From positions 337,321 to 401,320 of the forward strand of contig JAACJG010000004.1 in the NCBI GenBank assembly GCA_009917695.1: a stretch of DNA of 64,000 nt, in the 5' to 3' direction. The stretch comes from Candidatus Rifleibacterium amylolyticum. Lineage in GTDB: Bacteria > Muiribacteriota > Ozemobacteria > Ozemobacterales > Ozemobacteraceae. Below, in pieces: positions 57,609 to 64,000 of this stretch. The position numbers and the translations under genes were made by a program. Every line of letters begins with the position of its first letter. The stretch's first letter is position 1. Below the pieces are notes generated by a model that was given only the letters and a program-made list of their open reading frames with translations, was not told where the DNA came from and did not search any database.

Positions 57609-58876
57609 AACGATTTCTCCTTTTTATGGGAAAGGATTGAAGCGTAACTGTAGCGCGCAAAGATGATGGTGCCAGCAAGGTATACCATTGTTGTGGCCAA
57701 TGCAACTGGTTTGAGCCCGAGGTGCCCGGTAAGTGAAATCATTGCCAACAGGAGCGCGGCGACTATCAGCTGTAGACAGATGGATTTCCGGTCATCACGG
57801 GATAGAATGGCAAATATCAGATGAATTGTATTGAAACCCTGGTAGAGAACCAGGCTGACGCCTATCAGTATGCTGGCTACCAGCAATTCATTGCTGAAGT
57901 TTTGCGGGGCGATGACATAGGCTGCGGTTGGCGAAGACACCAGGCCTAACAACATGCCAGAACCGCACAGCATGATAGTGTAATACATCAATTTTTTAAG
58001 TCTTTGTTCGTTGAATTCGCCCCAGGCGGTTACAATTCTGCCGCGCAATACCGAAATGATTGGAGATATTATCGTTGCTGCGACGCTGGCGCCTGTTCTC
58101 GCTACTTTGTAAAGGCCGACAGCGGTTGAATTTGAGACCACACTCATTGCGAGAGTGTCGCCGTTAGCCAGTATCTGCTGCAAAATGCCCCGCAACAATG
58201 ACGATCTACAGGAGCCTATTGCCCTGCCTGCCAGTGAAGGGCTGAATGTTTCGCCAACGACATCTGCAATCGACGGGAAAGGAGTGTGAGCCAGATACTT
58301 CTCGATCGCTGCACCAACAAGAGTTTTAACGAAATTGCTTATCAGCAGGCCATATACAGCTCCAATGGCGCCCCATCTGGTTGCCAGCCAGATGGTCAGA
58401 ATGGTCTGAAAGATGGTTGAAGCTATTGCGTGCAGCGACAGGTGATAGAAGCGGTTCTGAATTGTCTGAATACCGCGAATGGCTGCGTGCCCGATATTTA
58501 CCAGGCACAGGCCGCTCAAGACCCAAACCATGCGGTCAACATTGAACCATGGCGCGGCTGCCCAGAGCAGCGGAGCCAGTATCATACCTCCTGCTCCAAG
58601 AAGTCTGATGTCGTAAGCGATTAGAAAAGCCATGGTTTTGGAGCGTTCTGCATGACTTAGTCTCTCTGATTCCTCAAAAGCCTGAATTGCTATTTCACCG
58701 CTTCGCCAGACAAGAGATGTCGAGGCTAATTGGCCGAGGGCAATCATTGCCGCGTAAACGCCGTATGAATCGATGCCGAGCTTTCGCACCAGATATGCCT
58801 GAATGACCAGATTGCAGACTTTGTCGAGAAATGTGGCCGCGAGAATCCAGGATGAGTCGGAAACGAATCGTTTCAT
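57605..58876 (-). CDS. wzx: Polysaccharide repeat-unit flippase, Wzx/MATE-like
   Basis: 423 aa from ATG 58876, which shares one base with the preceding stop (TAATG); the longer frame is not needed. Twelve to fourteen hydrophobic helices start with SSWILAATFLDKVCNLVIQA and LVRKLGIDSYGVYAAMIAL, the usual Wzx opening, and end with VALATTMVYLAGTIIFARYS. It moves undecaprenyl-linked repeat units across the cytoplasmic membrane. Its presence makes this a Wzx/Wzy-type locus; no wzy is inside it, the only Wzy_C-like protein being at 34040-36880. Confidence 0.88.
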   Translation of the reverse strand: MKRFVSDSSWILAATFLDKVCNLVIQAYLVRKLGIDSYGVYAAMIALGQLASTSLVWRSGEIAIQAFEESERLSHAERSKTMAFLIAYDIRLLGAGGMILAPLLWAAAPWFNVDRMVWVLSGLCLVNIGHAAIRGIQTIQNRFYHLSLHAIASTIFQTILTIWLATRWGAIGAVYGLLISNFVKTLVGAAIEKYLAHTPFPSIADVVGETFSPSLAGRAIGSCRSSLLRGILQQILANGDTLAMSVVSNSTAVGLYKVARTGASVAATIISPIISVLRGRIVTAWGEFNEQRLKKLMYYTIMLCGSGMLLGLVSSPTAAYVIAPQNFSNELLVASILIGVSLVLYQGFNTIHLIFAILSRDDRKSICLQLIVAALLLAMISLTGHLGLKPVALATTMVYLAGTIIFARYSYASILSHKKEKSL

Positions 58877-59637
58877 TATTCTGGCTTGACGAAAACCGCC
58901 AGATAGCCATCTGCCATGATTTTCTGGCTCCATCCCTGCTCATTGCCTGGACGAATTGATGCGATTCTTTCTAATACCGTGCCGAAGAGATACCCGGCAG
59001 CCGAGAAGAGTTTTCGGATGCCCAGCTGTGGTGGGGTCAGATACTGTATCGTTCTTACCAGGTGTGAACAGATCATTCCTTCGCCAAGTGCATACAGGCA
59101 TTCACATTTAAAGCCCGCACTTTCCCACCATTTAAGCAATGACGTATGGGTAAATCGCCAGTAGTCATCATATGAACCTGTGGGCGAGTTGTCGCCATGA
59201 TACTGGTGTTGAAACGGTACACTGACTATCAATTTGCCCCCGGGTTTTAATACTCTGTAAGCCTCTCCGGCTATCGTTGAAATATCGTAGACATGTTCAA
59301 ACAGCCAGAAAGCAAGAATATGGTCAAATGTCGCATCGGCAAATGGCAACGCTTTTTCTACGTCTACAGCGATAACCCCCGGGGCTGCATTAATATCTGT
59401 GCAAATAATCTCTGCGTCATGGTTGAGCAGTAATTTATGATAGAAATTGTTAGAATGTTTACCGCCCAGATCGATTATTTTGCCGCTCAAACGCTGTGTC
59501 GTCAACGGAAGCGTGCGGTGAAAGTAAGACCTGAGCAGAGATAACCCGGAAAGCAGATCCATAAAAACCCTGTGCGGTGGCAAGAATTTGTGGACCAGAC
59601 CACGTGCAGTATATTTTGTGTCGGTATTTTTTAGCAT
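58876..59637 (-). CDS. SAM-dependent methyltransferase (type 11)
   Basis: 253 aa from ATG 59637 behind CAGGAA; an upstream ATG at 59700 lacks a site. KIIDLGGKHSNNFYHKLLLN replaces the normal glycine-rich motif I, ICTDINAAPGVIAVD follows, then ALPFADATFDHILAFWLFEHV and RVLKPGGKLIVSVPFQHQYH are standard. YDDYWRFTHTSLLKWWESAG is typical of methyltransferases in glycan loci. Target unknown. The gene overlaps wzx by one base. Confidence 0.82.
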   Translation of the reverse strand: MLKNTDTKYTARGLVHKFLPPHRVFMDLLSGLSLLRSYFHRTLPLTTQRLSGKIIDLGGKHSNNFYHKLLLNHDAEIICTDINAAPGVIAVDVEKALPFADATFDHILAFWLFEHVYDISTIAGEAYRVLKPGGKLIVSVPFQHQYHGDNSPTGSYDDYWRFTHTSLLKWWESAGFKCECLYALGEGMICSHLVRTIQYLTPPQLGIRKLFSAAGYLFGTVLERIASIRPGNEQGWSQKIMADGYLAVFVKPE

Positions 59638-59796
59638 AGATTCCTGATGACGGCGTTTTTCAATTGGTTTCACCCCTGCTGAAAGCAGTTGTTCGAACAA
59701 CGTAAGATAAGCGGCGAAAGGCGATCTGGCGCTAATTCTAGTTGGAAATGCAGGTCAAGTCAAGGATATTTCACATGCAGGCAGTTTGCCTGATAT

Positions 59797-60972
59797 TCAG
59801 CCGGCTGATTGCAGCCAGGCTGTAACCAGCTTTTCGCGAATGATTTCAGCAGAATATCTTTGCTGCATGGCGATCTGCCCTCTGGCACCCATCTCTTCCC
59901 GGGTTTTTGCATCTTGCAGCAATTCTAATACAGCTTTTGCAAGGTCTTCTGCCCTGCCGGAAGATATCAGTCTGCCAGTCACGCCGTCGCTGATAATTTC
60001 TTTAGGTCCGCCAGTCGCAGTGCTGATAACCGGAGTTTTTGACAGTAATGATTCTACAACAACCATGCCAAAGGCTTCGTGCGAAGATGTCAGAAGAAAG
60101 ACGTCGCCGCATTTGTAAAGGTCAGGCAGCCTGTCTCTGCTGACATGACCGGTGAGAATGGTTTTTTCACGCAAGTGGTGGCGTTCCAGAAGTGCAAATA
60201 GTTTCTCCTTTTCGCTGCCATCGCCGGCAATCACAAACCTGGTTTCTGGCAGCTGTCTGGCGATCGCTGCAGCCGTTTCTACCCACAGATCGATGTTCTT
60301 GGGTGGATAAAGCCGGCCAACGAAAAGAACGGTTGGATGATCAGCGAGGCCTGGCAGCAAAGTGTTCTTTGCTGAAGATCGAGAAAGTTCCGTCGGCGGC
60401 GGCAGACTTACCGGTACCGGTACAACGATGAATTTCTCTGGGGACAGCCGCCACTCTTCTGCCAGGCGAACTTTCATATTTTCTGAAACAACTCTGATTT
60501 TATCAGCTCCACGGCAGACAATCATAGCGATTATTGCCCGGAGACGATATGCTGAGCTCTGTTGATTCCATTCCCTCGTTCCGATGTCGGCATGCAGTTG
60601 TAGCAGCAGCTTTGCCCTGCTCAGTTTTGCGGCAAGAAAGGCAACTGGGCCAGATTCCCATGGGCTCTGAGCCGTTACCAGATCTGGTTTGAAATTTTTA
60701 ACTGCCTGCAGCGCCGGCAAAAGCGAGTATAAAGGAGCAAGAAGCCTGTGAGGAGCCGCTATCGGAATTATCGACAGCCCGCTTTCCTCATGCTGAGGCT
60801 GAAGATTGCTGCCAGCTGGGACTGAAACCAGAACCGCCAGTTTGCTTGCGATACCGGTCTGCCGGCGAAGTTCTGCAACATAATCGCGATGCCGAAGACG
60901 AGTATGCCCTGGCGGTAAATCGTCATGACAAACACAAATTTCGGGATCGTTGGAAAACATCAGTATGCGCAC
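59797..60972 (-). CDS. Glycosyltransferase, GT4 family
   Basis: 391 aa from the GTG at 60972 (GGGAAG 6 bp upstream), giving the natural N-terminus MRILMFSNDPEI. GT-B with PTVLFVGRLYPPKNIDLWVE, RFVIAGDGSEKEKL, TGHVSRDRLPDLYKCGDVFL and SSHEAFGMVVVESLLSKTPV (E-x7-E). The donor side has LHADIGTREW. Separated from the downstream methyltransferase by about 160 bp, so it may be expressed from its own signal. Divergent from the gene at 61155. Confidence 0.9.
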   Translation of the reverse strand: MRILMFSNDPEICVCHDDLPPGHTRLRHRDYVAELRRQTGIASKLAVLVSVPAGSNLQPQHEESGLSIIPIAAPHRLLAPLYSLLPALQAVKNFKPDLVTAQSPWESGPVAFLAAKLSRAKLLLQLHADIGTREWNQQSSAYRLRAIIAMIVCRGADKIRVVSENMKVRLAEEWRLSPEKFIVVPVPVSLPPPTELSRSSAKNTLLPGLADHPTVLFVGRLYPPKNIDLWVETAAAIARQLPETRFVIAGDGSEKEKLFALLERHHLREKTILTGHVSRDRLPDLYKCGDVFLLTSSHEAFGMVVVESLLSKTPVISTATGGPKEIISDGVTGRLISSGRAEDLAKAVLELLQDAKTREEMGARGQIAMQQRYSAEIIREKLVTAWLQSAG

Positions 60973-61154
60973 TTGTAACTTCCCAATTCCAGTGATAAAA
61001 GCAAGAATAACCCTAGCTGGAAACGTTGGCAAGGGATATCTTGCGCTCACTCAATCAAAAAATCTTGTTTTGAGACGGCGATTATGCCAGAATATGCCCG
61101 TGAAGTTCCAGAGAACAACCTGCATAAATTTTTGAATAAGGCTCACAGACTGCA

Positions 61155-62273
61155 ATGAACATACTCCATGTGGCTACAACCCTTGATCGCGGGGGTGCCG
61201 AAAAACATATAGTCGATCTGGCGCAGGCACAGCTAAACGACGGTCATCGCGTGACGATAGCGTTTTTACGGCGAAAGAACGATTACTGGGCAGAATTCAT
61301 GAGATCTGCCGGAGCCGAGGTCATCGATCTTGGTCTGGAAAGGTATCCTGATATAACTCCGCTGGTTCGACTCGTCAAGCTGATCTACTCACGCCGGCCG
61401 GATATTGTTCATGCTCATCTGCAACCGGCAGAACTTTATCTTCGTTTTGCTCTGATGATGCCGGGAATTCCGCGCATTCCCTTTGTCATTACCAAACACA
61501 ATGACGAGCCATTTTATCCCGGTCCTGAAGCCAGTTTGCTTGGCGGGTGGGTCGCCCGAAGGTCGTCGTGTGTAATAGCGATTTCCGAGGCAGTGCGGCA
61601 GAACACCTGTATCAAAGACCTTGGTCTGGCTCCTGGCAAGGTTAAAACGATACACTATGGCATCGATCCTGCGCCATATCAGAAGATCTCATCCCAGGAA
61701 ACACGGCAATGGCGCGCGCAGTTTGGCATAACGCCCGAGCAGATGCTGATTGGCACAGCAGCTCGACTTGTCCCACAAAAGGCCCTGCATGTGCTGATAG
61801 CTGGATTTGCAGCTTTTCTCCGCAAAAAAGCGGGTGGCATCGATGCCAGACTGATGCTCATTGGGCGCGGCCCACTTGAAAACGACCTGAAAGATCAGGT
61901 GCGCGAAGCCGGCCTCGAAAATGAAGTCATTTTTGCAGGATTCAGAGAAGATATTCCTCTGGCTATGAAGAGTTTCGATGTATTCGCGTTGACGTCTAAT
62001 TATGAAGGTTTTGGACAGGTTCTGGTCGAGGCCATGTCGGCAGAGGTTCCGGTTATTGCAAGTCGCGTCAGTTCAATACCAGAGATTGTTGTAGATGGTG
62101 AAACCGGCTATGTTTTTGAACCAGGCGATGTTGTTGCATTGAGCGAAAGATTTGCCGCATTGCGCTCGCCGGAAATTCGCAAAAAGCTCGGAACAGCAGG
62201 TTTGTTGAGAATACAGAAGGAATTCCGCCCGGAAACGGTCTGGCAGAAACTTCAGCCGATATACGGATTGTAA
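61155..62273 (+). CDS. Glycosyltransferase, GT4 family
   Basis: 372 aa, the only rightward glycosyltransferase of the locus. The N-terminus MNILHVATTLDRGGAEKHIV has the glycine-rich acceptor loop. The C-terminal half has IGTAARLVPQKALHVLI, LMLIGRGPLENDL, IFAGFREDIPLAMKSFDVFAL and SNYEGFGQVLVEAMSAEVPVI (E-x7-E). No strong ribosome-binding site or promoter is obvious. It ends 19 bp from the convergent gene at 62293. Confidence 0.9.
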   Translation: MNILHVATTLDRGGAEKHIVDLAQAQLNDGHRVTIAFLRRKNDYWAEFMRSAGAEVIDLGLERYPDITPLVRLVKLIYSRRPDIVHAHLQPAELYLRFALMMPGIPRIPFVITKHNDEPFYPGPEASLLGGWVARRSSCVIAISEAVRQNTCIKDLGLAPGKVKTIHYGIDPAPYQKISSQETRQWRAQFGITPEQMLIGTAARLVPQKALHVLIAGFAAFLRKKAGGIDARLMLIGRGPLENDLKDQVREAGLENEVIFAGFREDIPLAMKSFDVFALTSNYEGFGQVLVEAMSAEVPVIASRVSSIPEIVVDGETGYVFEPGDVVALSERFAALRSPEIRKKLGTAGLLRIQKEFRPETVWQKLQPIYGL

Positions 62274-62292
62274 GCTGTCTAAGCTGCTTTAT

Positions 62293-63498
62293 TTATCGAG
62301 ATGAGAGAACCGTTTCGATAATCCGGCAGGTCGAGTTCACCGCAGCGTTCCAGGAGTAGCGTCCGAGTTCATTCTGGGCGTTGCTGGCAAGTTTGTTGCG
62401 TTGTTCAGGGGCCTTCGCAAGGTTGGCGATTGCTTCGGCAAGACTGTCTGGATTCTGTACTGGCACCAGAAGTCCGGTTTTTTCATGCGTAATCAGTTCC
62501 GGATTCCCGCCAATGTTACTGGCAATTACAGGGGTGCCGGCCTGCATGGCCTGTAAAATGGTGTGCGAAAGTCCTTCGTAAAGAGAGCACAATGCGAAAA
62601 TATCGAGTGAGTGCAGATAGGCAGCCATATCTGCTTGCGGAATGCACCCAAGAAAATGTACTTCATTCTGCATGCCACAATCATTGGCCAGCTTTGAAAG
62701 ATTGTCTTTTTCCGGACCATCACCCATGACCACGACCTGAACTTTTGCCGGAGTTGTCTTCAGAATGGCGGCAGCTTTGATCAGTATGTCTACGCCTTTC
62801 CACGCTGTAAGCCGACATGCCGTTCCAACCAGTTTGACATCTGGTGGCAATCTGTGTCGCAATTCGGCGATCAGCGGAGCTATAGCCGTTGATGCCAAAG
62901 GTTCATTCAGGAAATCCACTGAGTTGTAGATCAGCGAACATTTTGTTGATTTCACTCCGATAGTCCCGGCTATTTGCTGCATGAATCCGCTTACGGCTAT
63001 TACATGGTCGGCATTGCACATTATCGATTTACGCAGCCGTTTTCTTGCCTCGATTGCAGCACCGTATTTTCGTTTTTGAAAAGTTTCCAGATCATCAGTA
63101 ACTTCACCTGTCGAAGATGCCAGCTCCCAGGCGCTGTCTCCAGCGAACCGCAGAATATATGGGACTTTCAGCAGTTTCTTCGCGAGCAGGCACGACAGGC
63201 CAACGCTGTAGGTGTCGGTGGCATACAGGAGGTCTGCTCCTTTTGCCATGCGTAGCAGTTGCGCCAGAAAAATTGCCTGGCGCAGAGGTGAACGCCGGTT
63301 CTTGTTGATGCGTGTTACATTGAACTGTCGATCTGGCCTGCCAGCTCTGAGTTTTGCGTCAGCATCGCCATACGCCAATACCGAACATGAATAACCATGA
63401 TCACAGAGAGCGACCGTCATGGCTTCGATCATTGTCGCAGGTCCACCTATATCCGGAGGATAGATTCCTGTGGCCATTAGAATTTTTCTGGAAGTCAT
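62293..63498 (-). CDS. Glycosyltransferase, GT4 family, with E-x7-Q active-site motif
   Basis: 401 aa. The N-terminus KILMATGIYPPDIGGPATMI has the usual acceptor loop. VGTACRLTAWKGVDILIKAA and VVVMGDGPEKDNLSKLA are standard. The donor motif reads SLYEGLSHTILQAMQAGTPV, so the second Glu of E-x7-E is Gln; this Glu contacts the donor ribose in characterised enzymes, so donor choice or activity may differ. It is the outermost gene of the cluster in this window, reading leftward toward the convergent gene. Confidence 0.88.
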   Translation of the reverse strand: MTSRKILMATGIYPPDIGGPATMIEAMTVALCDHGYSCSVLAYGDADAKLRAGRPDRQFNVTRINKNRRSPLRQAIFLAQLLRMAKGADLLYATDTYSVGLSCLLAKKLLKVPYILRFAGDSAWELASSTGEVTDDLETFQKRKYGAAIEARKRLRKSIMCNADHVIAVSGFMQQIAGTIGVKSTKCSLIYNSVDFLNEPLASTAIAPLIAELRHRLPPDVKLVGTACRLTAWKGVDILIKAAAILKTTPAKVQVVVMGDGPEKDNLSKLANDCGMQNEVHFLGCIPQADMAAYLHSLDIFALCSLYEGLSHTILQAMQAGTPVIASNIGGNPELITHEKTGLLVPVQNPDSLAEAIANLAKAPEQRNKLASNAQNELGRYSWNAAVNSTCRIIETVLSSR

Positions 63499-63714
63499 AC
63501 TGTCACTTCGCTTTGATAAGTTGCAGCCAAAACGTTGCCGGTAATTTCTGCCTGGAAATTTTGCATTGATTCAAAGTTTTCGTCACTGCTTTTACTAGAT
63601 TTTGAGCGCAGCATAAATCAATCGGTTAGATTTTACAACTGCCCAATAATCTGTTTCAAATTGTTGACAAAGATTTTGTTAAAGTTCTCTGGGCACTCAT
63701 GAATGCTTTTTTGG

Positions 63715-63744
63715 TTTAAAAATGCTGATTGAGGCTGTTATAAT
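63715..63744 (+). promoter_or_regulatory. Promoter for the gene at the right edge
   Basis: Extended -10 TGT-TATAAT (63736-63744), with TTTAAA (63715-63720) 18 bp upstream. The 291-bp gap from 63499 otherwise shows only AT-rich DNA. Confidence 0.6.
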
Positions 63745-63789
63745 GATGCGGCGATGAACCTTAGCTAAATTAGACATGGCAGGCGTGAA

Positions 63790-64000
63790 TTGTTAGACAG
63801 AGAACTTGTAGAAAATTTATACAGCTCGAAGAGCGATGTTAAGCGGGCGGCGGTTTATCGACTGTTGTTCGACCGGCGCTATGACCTGCTCGATGAGCTT
63901 AAAAAAGCGGCTACCTTCGAAAAAAACGAAGAGATGGCCGTGTTCATGGTGCAGGTTTGTCTGACGCTCGAGAATTTTCCTCGCGATTTATCGCTTGAAC
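63790..64000 (+). CDS. Start of a helical-repeat-like protein, cut by the window edge
   Basis: Open frame from TTG 63790 to the end of the window (70 codons) with no stop. It reads MLDRELVENLYSSKSDVKRA, then AVYRLLFDRRYDLLDELKKA and EEMAVFMVQVCLTLE. The spacing of Leu/Ala and the Ser-Asp-Val-Lys-Arg-Ala pattern suggest HEAT-type helix pairs. A good promoter lies 46 bp upstream and GCAGGCG sits before the start. Family and function need the rest of the gene. Confidence 0.6.
   Translation, partial: MLDRELVENLYSSKSDVKRAAVYRLLFDRRYDLLDELKKAATFEKNEEMAVFMVQVCLTLENFPRDLSLE

Overview
The window looks like the chromosome of a Gram-negative-type (diderm) bacterium. It carries many signal peptides and lipoproteins, a ten-haem cytochrome, an O-antigen/exopolysaccharide locus with a Wzx flippase, a Wzz-like protein and type IV pilin signals. 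Base composition is close to even, TTG and GTG starts are frequent, and the gaps are seeded with several families of short palindromic repeats. Gene content (MutL-like operon with a DUF6754-like protein, siroheme-type haem pathway, HEAT-like protein at the right edge) suggests an uncultured or candidate phylum. My guess is Riflebacteria-like, but no rRNA or other decisive marker is present.

Layout. 1-4126: end of a D-Ala-D-Ala ligase, then three leftward envelope genes of unknown role. 4297-7395: LysM protein, TolB-like propeller and universal stress protein, with a clear terminator and promoters. 7392-11191 (leftward): U32 peptidase-family protein, AroQ and a radical-SAM-like protein without cluster cysteines. 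11557-13027: UbiA-family prenyltransferase and a secreted protein. 13024-17693 (leftward): phosphodiesterase, oligopeptide-type binding protein and two permeases, and a C26 amidotransferase. 17873-22725: RDD protein, then two TlpA-like thioredoxins, a parvulin, a HAMP protein and a multihaem cytochrome. 22935-23437: YefM/YoeB toxin-antitoxin pair. 23546-30228: tetrapyrrole locus (HemX-like, SirC, HemA, HemC, CobA-HemD fusion, AhbC-like radical SAM), pointing to haem made by way of siroheme.

30229-33202 is rich in repeats. It contains a GIY-YIG nuclease gene bounded exactly by inverted copies of a dispersed repeat, and two paralogous lipoproteins. 33281-36880: prepilin directly followed by a Wzy/O-antigen-ligase-like membrane protein with a TPR tail. 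36893-40589: a second oligopeptide-type binding protein with two ATPases but no permeases, complementing the permease-only operon at 13-17 kb. 40976-49320: an eight-gene operon with a strong promoter, made of poorly characterised membrane proteins, a MutL-like ASKHA ATPase, a barrel-sandwich protein and a Wzz-like protein. This is the best candidate for an undescribed molecular machine.

49549-51754: an N6-adenine methyltransferase gene with repeats inside its reading frame, then an FmdB-type zinc-ribbon gene behind a perfect CIRCE heat-shock operator. 51954-63498: polysaccharide locus (WbpV-like reductase, WecA/WbpL-like initiating transferase, five GT4 glycosyltransferases, three methyltransferases, Wzx). 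63790 to the end: start of a helical-repeat-like protein. I found no rRNA, tRNA or CRISPR array.
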